The notes under the pieces: generated by a model
Databases searched by the model: none
Seen by the model: the letters and a program-made list of their open reading frames with translations, nothing else
Told to the model about the DNA's origin: nothing
Shown: positions 15,304 through 24,165 of the stretch, piece by piece
Layout: each line of letters starts with the position of its first letter
Numbering within the stretch: the stretch's first letter is position 1
Position numbers and translations under genes: made by a program
Assembly (NCBI GenBank): GCA_963826505.1
Contig: CAWGXG010000008.1
Coordinates: forward strand, 186,001-250,000
Origin: CAWGXG01 sp963826505
Lineage (GTDB): Bacteria > Chloroflexota > Anaerolineae > Aggregatilineales > Aggregatilineaceae
Length of the DNA stretch: 64,000 bases
Direction of reading: 5' to 3'

Positions 15304-17187
15304 ATGCATGTCATTGGCACCGCCGGACACGTCGATCATGGCAAGACGACTCTGACCTACGCACTGACGGGGATCAATCCCGATCGTCTGGCTGAGGAAC
15401 AGCTTCGCGAGATGACGATCGATCTCGGGTTTGCGTGGCTCGATCTGCCCGACGGGGAGCGCGTGGGGATCGTTGATGTGCCGGGGCATCGCGATTTCAT
15501 CGAGAATATGTTGGCCGGAGTAGGGGGCATCGACGCGGCTATCCTGGTGATCGCTGCGGATGAAGGGGTGATGCCCCAGACGCGCGAACATCTGGCGATC
15601 CTCGATCTGTTGGGCGTCCCCACTGGTTTGATTGCCCTCACCAAAATCGATATGGTGAGCGATCTCGACTGGCTCGACCTGGTCGAGCTTGACATCATGG
15701 ACGTGGTAGAGGGCACGGTGCTGGAAGGTCAGCCGATTGTGCCGGTGTCCGCGCGGACCGGGGAAGGGCTGGAGCGCCTGCTTGACGCCATCGCGGATAT
15801 GCTGCGCCAGCAGCCCGCCCGCGAAGATACCGGGTCCCCGCGCCTGCCGATCGACCGCGTGTTCACGATCAGCGGGTTTGGCGTGGTCGTCACCGGGACG
15901 CTGTCGGGTGGCACGTTGTCCGTTGGCCAGGAGGTCGAGGTCCAGCCGTCCGACGTGCGGGCGCGTGTGCGTGGCTTGCAGTCTCACGAAGAACCCGTCG
16001 AAACCGCCGGACCAGGACGTCGCGTGGCGGTCAATTTGCGCGGCGTTGAGAAATCCGAAGTCGCGCGCGGAGATGTGTTGGGGCTGCCGGGCATGTGGCG
16101 CCCCACGACCTTGATCGATGCTTGGCTGCGCTATCTGCCGGGGGCTTATCTTCCACTGGAACATGACGATCCGGTCAAGTTTTTCGTCGGCGCGGCGGAA
16201 GTGATGGGCCACGTCCGCGTGTTGGATCGCGAGCGTGTGCTCCCCGGGGAGCATAGCTGGATTCAGGTGCGGCTGGAACACCCGATCGTGGCTGCATATG
16301 GGGATCGCTACATCATCCGCCGCGCGTCGCCGGCCGAAACTATCGGCGGCGGGATCGTGTTGGATACCGCGCCGGGCCAGCGCTGGAAACGCTTCAGGCC
16401 AGAGGTGATCGCCCGTCTCGAAGCCCTGTATGAGGGCGATCCCCTGCGCATCGCATTGAACGATCTCGCTCAACGACGCGGGCCAGTCCAGCGTAAGGCG
16501 ATCCGGCTGGACGATGGACAGATCGCCGACGCGCTCGCGGCGGGCGATCTTCAGCCACTAGATTCCGAAGGTGTGTGGATGATTCACCGCGACGCGTTGG
16601 CGCGCATTGCGACACGTACGACCCGTGCGTTAGGGGCGTTTCATGGCGCTGAGCCGCTGCGCGTCGGTATGCCACGTGATGCGCTGCGCAGCCGTTTGCA
16701 CCTGGATCCAGAGCCATTCGAGATTGTTCTGGGGCATCTGGTGCGCGAAGGATACGTCGTGCTGTTGCCCGGCGGTGTTGTGCGCTCGCCTGACCATAAC
16801 GTTCGGTATACGGCCGCGCAGGAAGATGCGATCCGCCGCCTGCTGCGCGAATTCGAGCGCGCGCCTTACGCGCCGCCGACTGCCTCTCAAGCGCGGGAAT
16901 TCGTGGGCGATGCGGTGCTTGTCAGCCTTGTCGAACGGGGCGAATTGGTGCGTATCAGTGATGATGTGCTTCTCAGACCGGACATTTTGCGCGAGTGGAT
17001 CGCGTTTGCCCGCGCGACGCTGGAGCGGGGCGATATGCTCACGGTGGCCGTGTTGCGTGACCGCTTCAAGACCACGCGCCGCTATGCGCTCGACTTCCTT
17101 GAGCGCCTCGATGCGCTGGGTATCACGCGGCGCAAAGGGGATGAGCGTGTGCTGGGCTCCGGCAATTGGGATCGCCTGTTGTCGTGA
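15304..17187 (+). CDS. selB: Selenocysteine-specific elongation factor
   Basis: SelB is the GTPase that carries Sec-tRNA(Sec) to UGA codons marked by a SECIS hairpin. The 627 residues begin with the G domain: G1 GHVDHGKTT, G3 DVPGHRDF, G4 TKIDM. Two EF-Tu-like beta barrels follow (IDRVFTISGFGVVVTGTL). The C-terminal third contains the winged-helix repeats that bind SECIS RNA (for example FETTRRYALDFLE-like helices near the end, here FKTTRRYALDFLERLD). The gene is coupled to selA. GC-rich antisense frames inside it are not genes. Confidence 0.97.
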   Translation: MHVIGTAGHVDHGKTTLTYALTGINPDRLAEEQLREMTIDLGFAWLDLPDGERVGIVDVPGHRDFIENMLAGVGGIDAAILVIAADEGVMPQTREHLAILDLLGVPTGLIALTKIDMVSDLDWLDLVELDIMDVVEGTVLEGQPIVPVSARTGEGLERLLDAIADMLRQQPAREDTGSPRLPIDRVFTISGFGVVVTGTLSGGTLSVGQEVEVQPSDVRARVRGLQSHEEPVETAGPGRRVAVNLRGVEKSEVARGDVLGLPGMWRPTTLIDAWLRYLPGAYLPLEHDDPVKFFVGAAEVMGHVRVLDRERVLPGEHSWIQVRLEHPIVAAYGDRYIIRRASPAETIGGGIVLDTAPGQRWKRFRPEVIARLEALYEGDPLRIALNDLAQRRGPVQRKAIRLDDGQIADALAAGDLQPLDSEGVWMIHRDALARIATRTTRALGAFHGAEPLRVGMPRDALRSRLHLDPEPFEIVLGHLVREGYVVLLPGGVVRSPDHNVRYTAAQEDAIRRLLREFERAPYAPPTASQAREFVGDAVLVSLVERGELVRISDDVLLRPDILREWIAFARATLERGDMLTVAVLRDRFKTTRRYALDFLERLDALGITRRKGDERVLGSGNWDRLLS

Positions 17188-17240
17188 TGGTCGCGGCCCT
17201 CAAACGCCGCCTGCTTGACAGCGTTTCAATAATGCGGTTT

Positions 17241-17258
17241 AATGTAATCGATTACATT
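17241..17258. promoter_or_regulatory. LacI-family operator
   Basis: AATGTAATCGATTACATT is a perfect 18-bp palindrome with the central CG step typical of LacI-family operators. It lies 45 bases upstream of the lacI-type gene and next to the likely promoter, so autoregulation and control of the sugar-acid operon are expected. Confidence 0.85.
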
Positions 17259-17302
17259 TTGTAGCGATTCGAGCTGATAATCGCGGAATTGAGCGCGTAG
17301 TT

Positions 17303-18328
17303 ATGGCCGCAACGATGGAAGATGTTGCCCGTCTGGCCGGGGTGTCCACGGCGACGGTATCCCGTGCGCTCAATGCGCCGGATCTGGTCAGCCACGCCAC
17401 GCGCGAGCGCGTATTGCAGGCCATGCAAGCGCTGGATTACAAGATCAATCTGGCCGCGCGCAGTCTGCGCACCAATCAGACGCGCACCCTCGCGGTGGTC
17501 ATCCCCACCATTTCCGAGCCTGTCATCAACGAGATCGTGGAAGCGGTCGAGGATGCCGCTATTACCGAAAACTACACCCTGCTGCTGTGCAGCACGCGCG
17601 GCGATAGCGAGCGCGAGTGCGCGTATATCAACTTGCTGACCCAACAGACACTGGCGGACGGTGTGTTGTACGTCTCGCCGCGCGCCGCTCCTGAAGACGT
17701 GCGGCGGTTACTGCGCGGTGATGCACCGGTCGTGCTGTGCAATTACCGGCTGGACGAGGCCGACGCGCCCAGCGTCATGATCGATCATGTCGCGTCGATG
17801 TATCAGGCGACACGCTATTTGCTCACGCTGGGACACCAGCGGATCGCGCTCTTGAATCTGAACGCCCCTTATTATTACCCCGCGCGTATGCGGCGTCAGG
17901 GTTTCGAAAAAGCCTTTGACGAGGCGGCGCTCACGCCCGATCCGGACCTGATGATCGAGTTGTCGCAACCCACCTATGACACAGACAAGTGGCGCGACGC
18001 GATTGTCGCCCTGTTAGGTCGCGACGATCCCCCTACGGCTGTCGTCGCTTTTAACGATAAGGTCGCGTTGCAAGTGTATGCGGTGAGCCGCCAACTTGGG
18101 CTGCGTATCCCCGCCGATCTATCGGTGACCGGCTGTGACGATATCCTGACCGCCCAACATGTCGAGCCACCCCTCACCAGTGTGCGCATTCCAGCTTATA
18201 ACCTGGGGCATCTGGCGGTACAAACATTGTTTCGACTGATCCGGGACAGGTCGGTCGCTGTTCCGCCGGTTACCTTGCTCGATACTGAGTTGATGGTGCG
18301 CGAATCGTGCGCGCCGCCGCGCGCTTGA
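17303..18328 (+). CDS. LacI-family transcriptional regulator
   Basis: 341 residues. The N-terminal helix-turn-helix and hinge (MEDVARLAGVSTATVSRALN, then DYKINLAARSLRTNQT) is followed by a periplasmic-binding-protein-like effector domain ending in the LTSVRIPAYNLG segment common to the family. It likely represses the downstream sugar-acid genes by binding the palindrome at 17241-17258, with a sugar acid as inducer (inference from the neighbouring enzymes). ATG 17303 or 17315 could be the start. The gene follows selB on the same strand but has its own operator. Confidence 0.95.
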   Translation: MAATMEDVARLAGVSTATVSRALNAPDLVSHATRERVLQAMQALDYKINLAARSLRTNQTRTLAVVIPTISEPVINEIVEAVEDAAITENYTLLLCSTRGDSERECAYINLLTQQTLADGVLYVSPRAAPEDVRRLLRGDAPVVLCNYRLDEADAPSVMIDHVASMYQATRYLLTLGHQRIALLNLNAPYYYPARMRRQGFEKAFDEAALTPDPDLMIELSQPTYDTDKWRDAIVALLGRDDPPTAVVAFNDKVALQVYAVSRQLGLRIPADLSVTGCDDILTAQHVEPPLTSVRIPAYNLGHLAVQTLFRLIRDRSVAVPPVTLLDTELMVRESCAPPRA

Positions 18329-18357
18329 AGCTTTCACCTGAAAAGGATGGTTCACGC

Positions 18358-19176
18358 ATGTCCAATTTCGCTGATCTTTTTGACCTGACCGGAAAAACCG
18401 TAGTCGTGACCGGTGGAGCGGGGGTGCTGGGAAGCGCCATCGTGCGTATGCTGGCGGAACGCGGCGCGCAGGTGGCCATTCTCGACCTGTCTCAGCAGCG
18501 CGCGCAGGCTTTGGCGGATTCCATCGAAGGATCAGTGATCGGCGTGCAGGGCAATGTCCTCGACCGCGCCTCGATCGAACAGGCCGCACAGGCCGTTGAA
18601 GCCGCTTTCGGACCGGTCGACATTCTCATCAACGGGGCGGGGGGCAACAAAGCTGACGCCACGACCGGCCCGGACCTGTCCTTTTTCGATCTGCCACCGG
18701 ACGCTGTGCAATGGGTGTTCAATCTCAATTTCTTGGGGACGTTTCTCCCATCACAGGTTTTTGGCCGGGCGATGGCGGAACGTCAGGCCGGGGTAATTCT
18801 CAACATTTCGTCGATGAATGCCTTTCGCCCGTTGACGCGCGTCCCGGCCTACAGCGGCGCGAAAGCCGCCGTGAGCAATTTCACTCAATGGCTGGCCGTC
18901 CACATGGCGCAAGAATACGCGTCTGACATTCGCGTGAACGCCATCGCGCCGGGGTTCTTTCTGACTCAGCAAAATCGCTTCTTGCTCACAGACGCGCAGA
19001 GCGGTGATCTGACTCAGCGCGGCCAGCAAATCCTGGATCATACGCCGATGCAGCGCTTTGGCGCGCCGGATGATCTAATGGGCGCGGTGTTGTGGCTGGT
19101 TTCCGCCGCGTCATCTTTTGTGACCGGTATTGTGGTGCCTATCGATGGCGGGTTTAGTGCCTATTCAGGAGTGTAA
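18358..19176 (+). CDS. Short-chain dehydrogenase, sugar-acid type (fructuronate/mannonate or gluconate oxidoreductase-like)
   Basis: 272 residues of classical SDR. The nucleotide motif TGGAGVLG is near residue 20, the NNAG-equivalent reads INGAGGNK, the catalytic Ser lies in ISSMNAF, and the YSGAK pair supplies Tyr and Lys. The insert around ATTGPDLSFFDLPPDAV resembles D-mannonate/fructuronate oxidoreductase SDRs (UxuB/YjmF type) and gluconate 5-dehydrogenases; the substrate is not certain. ATG 18358 has AAAAGGA upstream. The next gene begins four bases after the stop. Confidence 0.82.
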   Translation: MSNFADLFDLTGKTVVVTGGAGVLGSAIVRMLAERGAQVAILDLSQQRAQALADSIEGSVIGVQGNVLDRASIEQAAQAVEAAFGPVDILINGAGGNKADATTGPDLSFFDLPPDAVQWVFNLNFLGTFLPSQVFGRAMAERQAGVILNISSMNAFRPLTRVPAYSGAKAAVSNFTQWLAVHMAQEYASDIRVNAIAPGFFLTQQNRFLLTDAQSGDLTQRGQQILDHTPMQRFGAPDDLMGAVLWLVSAASSFVTGIVVPIDGGFSAYSGV

Positions 19177-19180
19177 CCCG

Positions 19181-20443
19181 ATGCTTTACGCTGAAGCCTC
19201 AACAGACACAGGTGTACTCTCTGAAGCGACGATCCATCAAGCGATCGCACAGGGTCTGGCCGGACGTTTCACCGGGCAGCATGTCCTGGTACTCGTCCCC
19301 GATCACACGCGCACCTTCCCACTGCCGCTTATCTTCCGCATGGTGACGGAAGCGCTGCACGATGCCGCCCATGTTGATTTTATGGTGGCATTGGGGACGC
19401 ATCTCCCGCTCGACGAAGCGGCGCTTCTGCGGCTGGTAGGTCTGACGCCGGAGGAACGCGCGTCCACCTATCGCCATGTTGGGCTGCTCAACCACGCCTG
19501 GGACGATCCCGCCGTGCTGGATACAATCGGCACCATCACACGCGATCAGGTGCAGGCCCTGGCGGGAGACGCTTGGCACGTTTCGCTAGGGGGCGATGTG
19601 CCCATCCGGATCAACCACGCCGCGCTGAAATGCGATCACATTCTGATTGTCGGCCCGACGTTCCCGCACGAGGTCGTCGGCTTTTCGGGCGGGGCGAAAT
19701 ACTTGTGGCCGGGCATCTCTGGCCCGGAAATGATCAACGTCACGCACTGGTTGGGGGCATTGATCACGATCCTTGATACGATCGGGGTTGAGGATACGCC
19801 CATGCGCCGCATGATTCACGCGGCGGCGGACTGTTTGCCGACGCCGGTCACGCTGATGGCTGCGGTAGTCGACGGCGGAGGATTGGCCGGGCTGTTCGTA
19901 GGGCCGCATCGCGCCGCGCATCACGCCGCTTCGCAGTTGTCAGCACGGCGTCACATTCAATGGCTGGATCGACCCTACCGGCGCGTGCTGTCATGTGCGC
20001 CGCCAATGTATGATGAGCTGTGGACCGGGGCCAAAGCCATGTACAAGTTGGAGCCCGGCATCGCGGATGGGGGCGAAGTGATCGTGTACGCGCCGCATCT
20101 GCGTACCGTCAGCGAGGTGCACGGCCAATATCTGTATCGCACGGGCTACCATGTGCGCGATTTCTTCCTCAAGCAGTGGGATAGGTACCAGGATATTCCC
20201 CTGGGTGTGTTGGCGCACAGCACGCACCTTAAAGGATCGGGGACGTTTGAGAACAGCACCGAGACCCCGCGCATTCAAGTGACCCTCGCCAGCCAGATTC
20301 CGCCGGACGAATGCGCAACATTGAACCTGGGTTATATAGACCCGGCGCGTATTCGTGCAGATGACTGGAAAGATCGCGAGGATGAGGGCATTCTCTACGT
20401 CCCGAAAGCGGGCGAAGTGCTCTATCGGTTGAAAGGCAGGTGA
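19181..20443 (+). CDS. LarA-like nickel-pincer racemase/epimerase (DUF2088), probably sugar-acid 2-epimerase
   Basis: 420 residues. LarA-family signatures are visible: VPDHTRTFPL near residue 45, ALGTHLPL, and FPHEVVGFSGGAKYLWPG, which carries the His and the Lys expected to hold the nickel-pincer cofactor. LarA racemises lactate, and homologues epimerise sugar acids at C2 (for example D-gluconate 2-epimerase). The SDR, 6-phosphogluconate dehydrogenase and LacI context favours a sugar-acid substrate here (inference). No larB/C/E cofactor genes are in the window. The start ATG 19181 follows the SDR stop, and the stop overlaps the GTG in front of gnd. Confidence 0.82.
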   Translation: MLYAEASTDTGVLSEATIHQAIAQGLAGRFTGQHVLVLVPDHTRTFPLPLIFRMVTEALHDAAHVDFMVALGTHLPLDEAALLRLVGLTPEERASTYRHVGLLNHAWDDPAVLDTIGTITRDQVQALAGDAWHVSLGGDVPIRINHAALKCDHILIVGPTFPHEVVGFSGGAKYLWPGISGPEMINVTHWLGALITILDTIGVEDTPMRRMIHAAADCLPTPVTLMAAVVDGGGLAGLFVGPHRAAHHAASQLSARRHIQWLDRPYRRVLSCAPPMYDELWTGAKAMYKLEPGIADGGEVIVYAPHLRTVSEVHGQYLYRTGYHVRDFFLKQWDRYQDIPLGVLAHSTHLKGSGTFENSTETPRIQVTLASQIPPDECATLNLGYIDPARIRADDWKDREDEGILYVPKAGEVLYRLKGR

Positions 20444-20448
20444 CAGGT

Positions 20449-21852
20449 ATGACGGGTTATCACATGGGTATGGTTGGGTTGGGCGTTATGGGTGGCAATC
20501 TGGCGCGTAACCTGGTTTCTCACGGATTCAGCGTGGCCGGCTACGATCTCGACGCCGAGAAGCGCGCCGCGTTTGATCAGCACGCCAGTGAGGGTCCGCT
20601 CAAGAGTTTTCCAGATGTCCCCAGCTTTCTCGGGGCACTCGAACGCCCGCGCCGGATTGTCCTGTTGGTGCCGGACAAAGTCGTTGACTCTGCGATCGGA
20701 TCGCTAAAGCCTTATCTCGATCAAGGCGATCTGCTGATCGATCTGGGCAACAGCTTCTTTCACGACACGGAGCGGCGCTCCGGGGACCTGGAAAAAGAGG
20801 GACTGCTGTTCATCGGCAGCGGCGTATCGGGCGGGGAGAAAGGCGCGCTGCGCGGTCCGTCGATCATGCCGGGTGGTCAACCAGAAGCGTATGCGTTGAT
20901 TCAGCCCGCGTTTGAGGCCATTTCCGCCAAGGTGAACGGCGATCCGTGCGTGACCTACATCGGTCCGCGCGGCGCGGGGCACTACGTCAAGATGGTTCAC
21001 AATGGGATCGAATACGGCATCATGCAGTTGATCGCCGAAGCCTATGACATCCTGAGTCGCGGGGCGGGGGCCACCACTGATGAGCTGCACCGGGCTTTCA
21101 GCGAGTGGAATCAGGCCGAAATGAACTCGTATTTGATCGAGATCACGGCGGCCATTTTCGCCCGCACCGATTCCGAGACCGGGCGTCCTTTGGTCGACAT
21201 GATCCTGGACGAAGCCAAGCAAAAAGGGACCGGCAAATGGACCAGCCAGAACGCGCTGGACTTGGGTCTGCCGACTCACACCATCAATGCGGCGGTCGAA
21301 GGGCGTATCATCTCCGGCCTCAAAGACGAACGGCTCGCGGCTGAAAAGGTGTTTTCCGGCCCGTCAAAGTCCTATGAGGGCAGCCGCAACGCGCTGCTTT
21401 ACCAGGTGCGCGGGGCGCTCTACGCTTCCATTCTGACCGCGTACGCGCAGGGAATCGCGCTGATGCAGGCGGCCAGCCACGAGTACGAATACCAGCTCGA
21501 CATTGAGGCGATCGCGCGTATCTGGCGCGGCGGCTGCATTATCCGCGCCGGACTGCTGGAAGACATCCGCAAGGTGTACAGCGCTCAACCGGACCTGCCA
21601 AACATGCTGCTGGCCGACGTGTTCCGAGCGGCCATCGAAGAACGCCAGGATGCCTGGCGCACGACGATCAAGACGGCGGTTGATCTGGGGATTCCTGTGC
21701 CGGGTATGTCGGCGTCACTGGCCTATTTCGATGCCTATCGCAGCGGACGTCTGCCCGCCAATCTGACGCAGGCCCAGCGCGATTACTTCGGCTCGCACAC
21801 CTACCGCCGCATCGATCGGGATGGTATTTTCCACACCGAGTGGGAAGATTAG
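20449..21852 (+). CDS. gnd: 6-phosphogluconate dehydrogenase, decarboxylating
   Basis: 467 residues, the normal length of the long form. The NAD(P)-binding motif GLGVMGGNLARN is followed by the family signatures IGSGVSGGEKGALRGPSIMPGG and GHYVKMVHNGIEYGIMQ, with catalytic Lys and substrate-binding residues present. It oxidises 6-phosphogluconate to ribulose 5-phosphate and CO2. ATG 20449 is chosen; GTG 20440 overlaps the previous stop and is possible. Its place after an epimerase and an SDR suggests it drains a sugar acid after phosphorylation, though no kinase for that step is in the operon. Confidence 0.96.
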   Translation: MTGYHMGMVGLGVMGGNLARNLVSHGFSVAGYDLDAEKRAAFDQHASEGPLKSFPDVPSFLGALERPRRIVLLVPDKVVDSAIGSLKPYLDQGDLLIDLGNSFFHDTERRSGDLEKEGLLFIGSGVSGGEKGALRGPSIMPGGQPEAYALIQPAFEAISAKVNGDPCVTYIGPRGAGHYVKMVHNGIEYGIMQLIAEAYDILSRGAGATTDELHRAFSEWNQAEMNSYLIEITAAIFARTDSETGRPLVDMILDEAKQKGTGKWTSQNALDLGLPTHTINAAVEGRIISGLKDERLAAEKVFSGPSKSYEGSRNALLYQVRGALYASILTAYAQGIALMQAASHEYEYQLDIEAIARIWRGGCIIRAGLLEDIRKVYSAQPDLPNMLLADVFRAAIEERQDAWRTTIKTAVDLGIPVPGMSASLAYFDAYRSGRLPANLTQAQRDYFGSHTYRRIDRDGIFHTEWED

Positions 21853-21868
21853 TCACGTAGTACCATCA

Positions 21869-21893
21869 CCTGCGGGGGGCGCTCCCCCGCAGG
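21869..21893 (+). terminator. Hairpin between gnd and the phosphofructokinase gene
   Basis: A perfect 10-bp stem (CCTGCGGGGG / CCCCCGCAGG) with a five-base loop lies 16 bases after the gnd stop. No T-run follows, so it may be an mRNA-processing or attenuating hairpin rather than a full terminator. Confidence 0.55.
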
Positions 21894-21920
21894 ACGTACA
21901 CTGAAGGGGGATGTTTCAGT

Positions 21921-23210
21921 ATGGGACAGGCACGTAATGTGATTGTGGCCCAATCGGGTGGGCCGTCGCCCGTCATCAATAACTCATTGCGCGGCGTGAT
22001 CGAGTCCTGTCGCGATTTGCCTACCGTGTTCGGGACGGTCTACGCCGGGTGGCATGGTATCGAGGGAGTGCTCAAAGAAGAACTGCTCGATCTCTCTGCC
22101 CAACACCCTAGCGAGATCGCGCTGCTGCGCACGACGCCCGCCGCCGGTTCGATTGGCACTTGCCGCTACAAGCTCAAAGCCAAGCAGCAGGAAGATTTCG
22201 AGCGCGTGATCGCGGTTATGAAGGCGCACGACGTGGGCTATTTCTTCTACATCGGCGGCAACGACTCGATGGATACGGCCAACAAGGTCGCGCAGTTAGC
22301 CGCTCAACGTGACCTGGATTTGATCGCAGTCGGCGTGCCGAAGACGATCGACAACGACATTGGCGACTCGGCTTTTCAGTTGATTGACCACACGCCCGGC
22401 TATGGCAGTGTCGCGCGCTATTGGGCGCTCAACGTTCAGAATGCGAACGAGGAAAACGCGGGATCATCTCCGGCAGACCCCGTCCTGGTGATGCAGGCCA
22501 TGGGGCGCAAGATCGGGTTCATCCCTGCTGCCGCCCGCCTGGCCGATCCAGAACGCGCGCTCCCGCTGCTGATTGCGCTGGCCGAGTCTGGGTTGACGCT
22601 GCAAGCGCTGGCTGACCATGTGAATGATACGCTCAAAGCGCACGGGCGCGCGCTCGTCGTGGTCAGCGAAGGCTTCAACGTGGGCGAAATTGGCGCGCGC
22701 AAGGACTCGTTTGGGCATACCGAGTTCGGCGCGAGTGAGATTCAGGTGGGGCAGGCCGTGATCAATGCGCTCAATCGCCTGGGGCTGCCCGTGCATGGCG
22801 CGGCCCGCACAAATATCCCCGGCACAGACCAGCGTCACTCTATAATCTACGCCTCGACTGTAGACCTGGATGAAGCCTATCTAGTGGGTCGCAAGGCGGT
22901 TGAATTGGCTGCTGGGGGCGAAAACGGTATGATGGCGACATTGCTGCGCCAACCGGGCAGCGTGTATCATGTGCGCTACGACAAGGTCCCGCTTGACGAA
23001 GTGGCGAACTCCGAGCGCACCTTCCCGGCAGCGTGGATCAGCCCCGATAAGATCGACGTGACCGACGATTTTGTGCAGTATGCGCGGCCCCTGATCGGCA
23101 GCGACTGGCCGTCCGTGCCGCAGGTGAATGGGTTGCAGCGCTTCGCACGGCTCGATCCGCGTTTCGCTGACCAGAAGCTGCCCGTATACATTCCCCAAAA
23201 CTACCGCTAA
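21921..23210 (+). CDS. PPi-type 6-phosphofructokinase
   Basis: 429 residues of the PfkA superfamily. The N-terminal motif AQSGGPSPVINNSLRG, the GGNDSMDTAN loop, and PKTIDND are visible. An Asp in the second position after GG and the Lys of PKTIDND are hallmarks of pyrophosphate-dependent enzymes rather than ATP-PFK (GGDGS / GTIDND). The enzyme interconverts fructose 6-phosphate and fructose 1,6-bisphosphate reversibly. ATG 21921 follows AAGGGGG. It is in the LacI operon between gnd and the HAD gene. Confidence 0.9.
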   Translation: MGQARNVIVAQSGGPSPVINNSLRGVIESCRDLPTVFGTVYAGWHGIEGVLKEELLDLSAQHPSEIALLRTTPAAGSIGTCRYKLKAKQQEDFERVIAVMKAHDVGYFFYIGGNDSMDTANKVAQLAAQRDLDLIAVGVPKTIDNDIGDSAFQLIDHTPGYGSVARYWALNVQNANEENAGSSPADPVLVMQAMGRKIGFIPAAARLADPERALPLLIALAESGLTLQALADHVNDTLKAHGRALVVVSEGFNVGEIGARKDSFGHTEFGASEIQVGQAVINALNRLGLPVHGAARTNIPGTDQRHSIIYASTVDLDEAYLVGRKAVELAAGGENGMMATLLRQPGSVYHVRYDKVPLDEVANSERTFPAAWISPDKIDVTDDFVQYARPLIGSDWPSVPQVNGLQRFARLDPRFADQKLPVYIPQNYR

Positions 23211-23248
23211 CCGGCGGCAGCACCGGGCTATTTTTGTGATAAGGACTG

Positions 23249-24165
23249 ATGAAGATGAGCGATCCCGCCCAACCTCTCCGTGATTTTGAGCCACGCCACC
23301 CGTATTTTGTCGGCATTGACTCCGACGGCTGCGCCTTTGATACGATGGAGTTGAAACATAAAGAGTGTTTTGCACCCAACACGATCAAGCACTGGGGCTT
23401 GCAGCCCGTGTCCAAGTACGCGCGTGATGCGGCGCTGTTCGTCAATCTCTACTCCAAATGGCGCGGCATCAACCGCTGGCCCGCGCTGGTCATGGTGATG
23501 GACTCTGCTGCGCGAGCGCGAAGAAGTGATCCGGCGCGGCGTGTCGGTGCCCACCGTGGAAGCGCTGCGCGCCTTCATCGCGCAGGAGACTTACCCGCAC
23601 AGCGACAGCGGTCTGCGCAGTTACATGGCCGACCATCCCGGCGATCCCGATCTGGAGCGCGGGCTGGCGCTGGACGACAGCGGTCAACGCCTCGGTGGCC
23701 GATATGGTGCACGGCGTGACGCCGTTCCCCTGCGTGCGCGAAAGTCTGCAATTTATGGCTGACAAGGCGGACATGATCGTCGTTTCCGCGACGCCTACCA
23801 CTGCGCTCGAAGCGGAATGGAACGAGCACGACATCGCGCGCTATATGCGCCTGATTGCCGGGCAGGAGTTGGGCAACAAAACCAGGCATCTTGAGCTAGC
23901 GGCGGGCGGGCGTTTCGCACCCGATCATATCCTGATGATCGGAGATGCGCCCGGTGATATGAAAGCGGCCAAAGCCAATCACGCCCTGTTTTATCCGATC
24001 AACCCGGGCGAGGAGGAACAGTCGTGGCAGCGTTTTTATGACGACGCCATGCATCGCTTTTTCGCGGGGACTTATGCGGGCGAGTACGAGGCTGCTCTGA
24101 TTGCCGAATTCGAGCGCTATCTCCCCGATACGCCGCCCTGGAAACACAAAGGAGACGCAGAGTAA
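23249..24165 (+). pseudogene. HAD-family phosphatase, broken by two single-base frameshifts
   Basis: The N-terminal part (YFVGIDSDGCAFDTMELKH) carries the HAD motif I DxDG and continues to about 23502. There the frame moves by one base (GACTCTGCTG; removing one base restores MDLLREREEVIRRG). The second frame runs to about 23675, where GCGCTGGACG shifts again to give WTTAVNASVADMVHG and then an intact C-terminal half with motifs II/III (VVSATPT, MIGDAPGDMKAA). Both shifts are of the +1 kind. Homology is continuous across all three frames, so either the gene is recently dead or the assembly has two indels. The stop overlaps the next ATG (TAATG), as in a working operon, which favours sequencing error. 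The role is probably dephosphorylation of a sugar (acid) phosphate. Confidence 0.8.

Noticed and set aside
15295..16473. 392-residue frame antisense to selB
   Set aside because: Composition is typical of a GC-rich antisense shadow (Arg/His/Gln-rich, no domain), fully inside selB.
20440..20448. GTG 20440 as the gnd start
   Set aside because: It overlaps the LarA-like stop and is possible, but ATG 20449 places the dinucleotide motif at the usual distance from the N terminus.
23249..24165. Programmed frameshifting in the HAD gene
   Set aside because: Two shifts at sites with no slippery heptamer or adjacent stop arrangement; sequencing error or decay is simpler.
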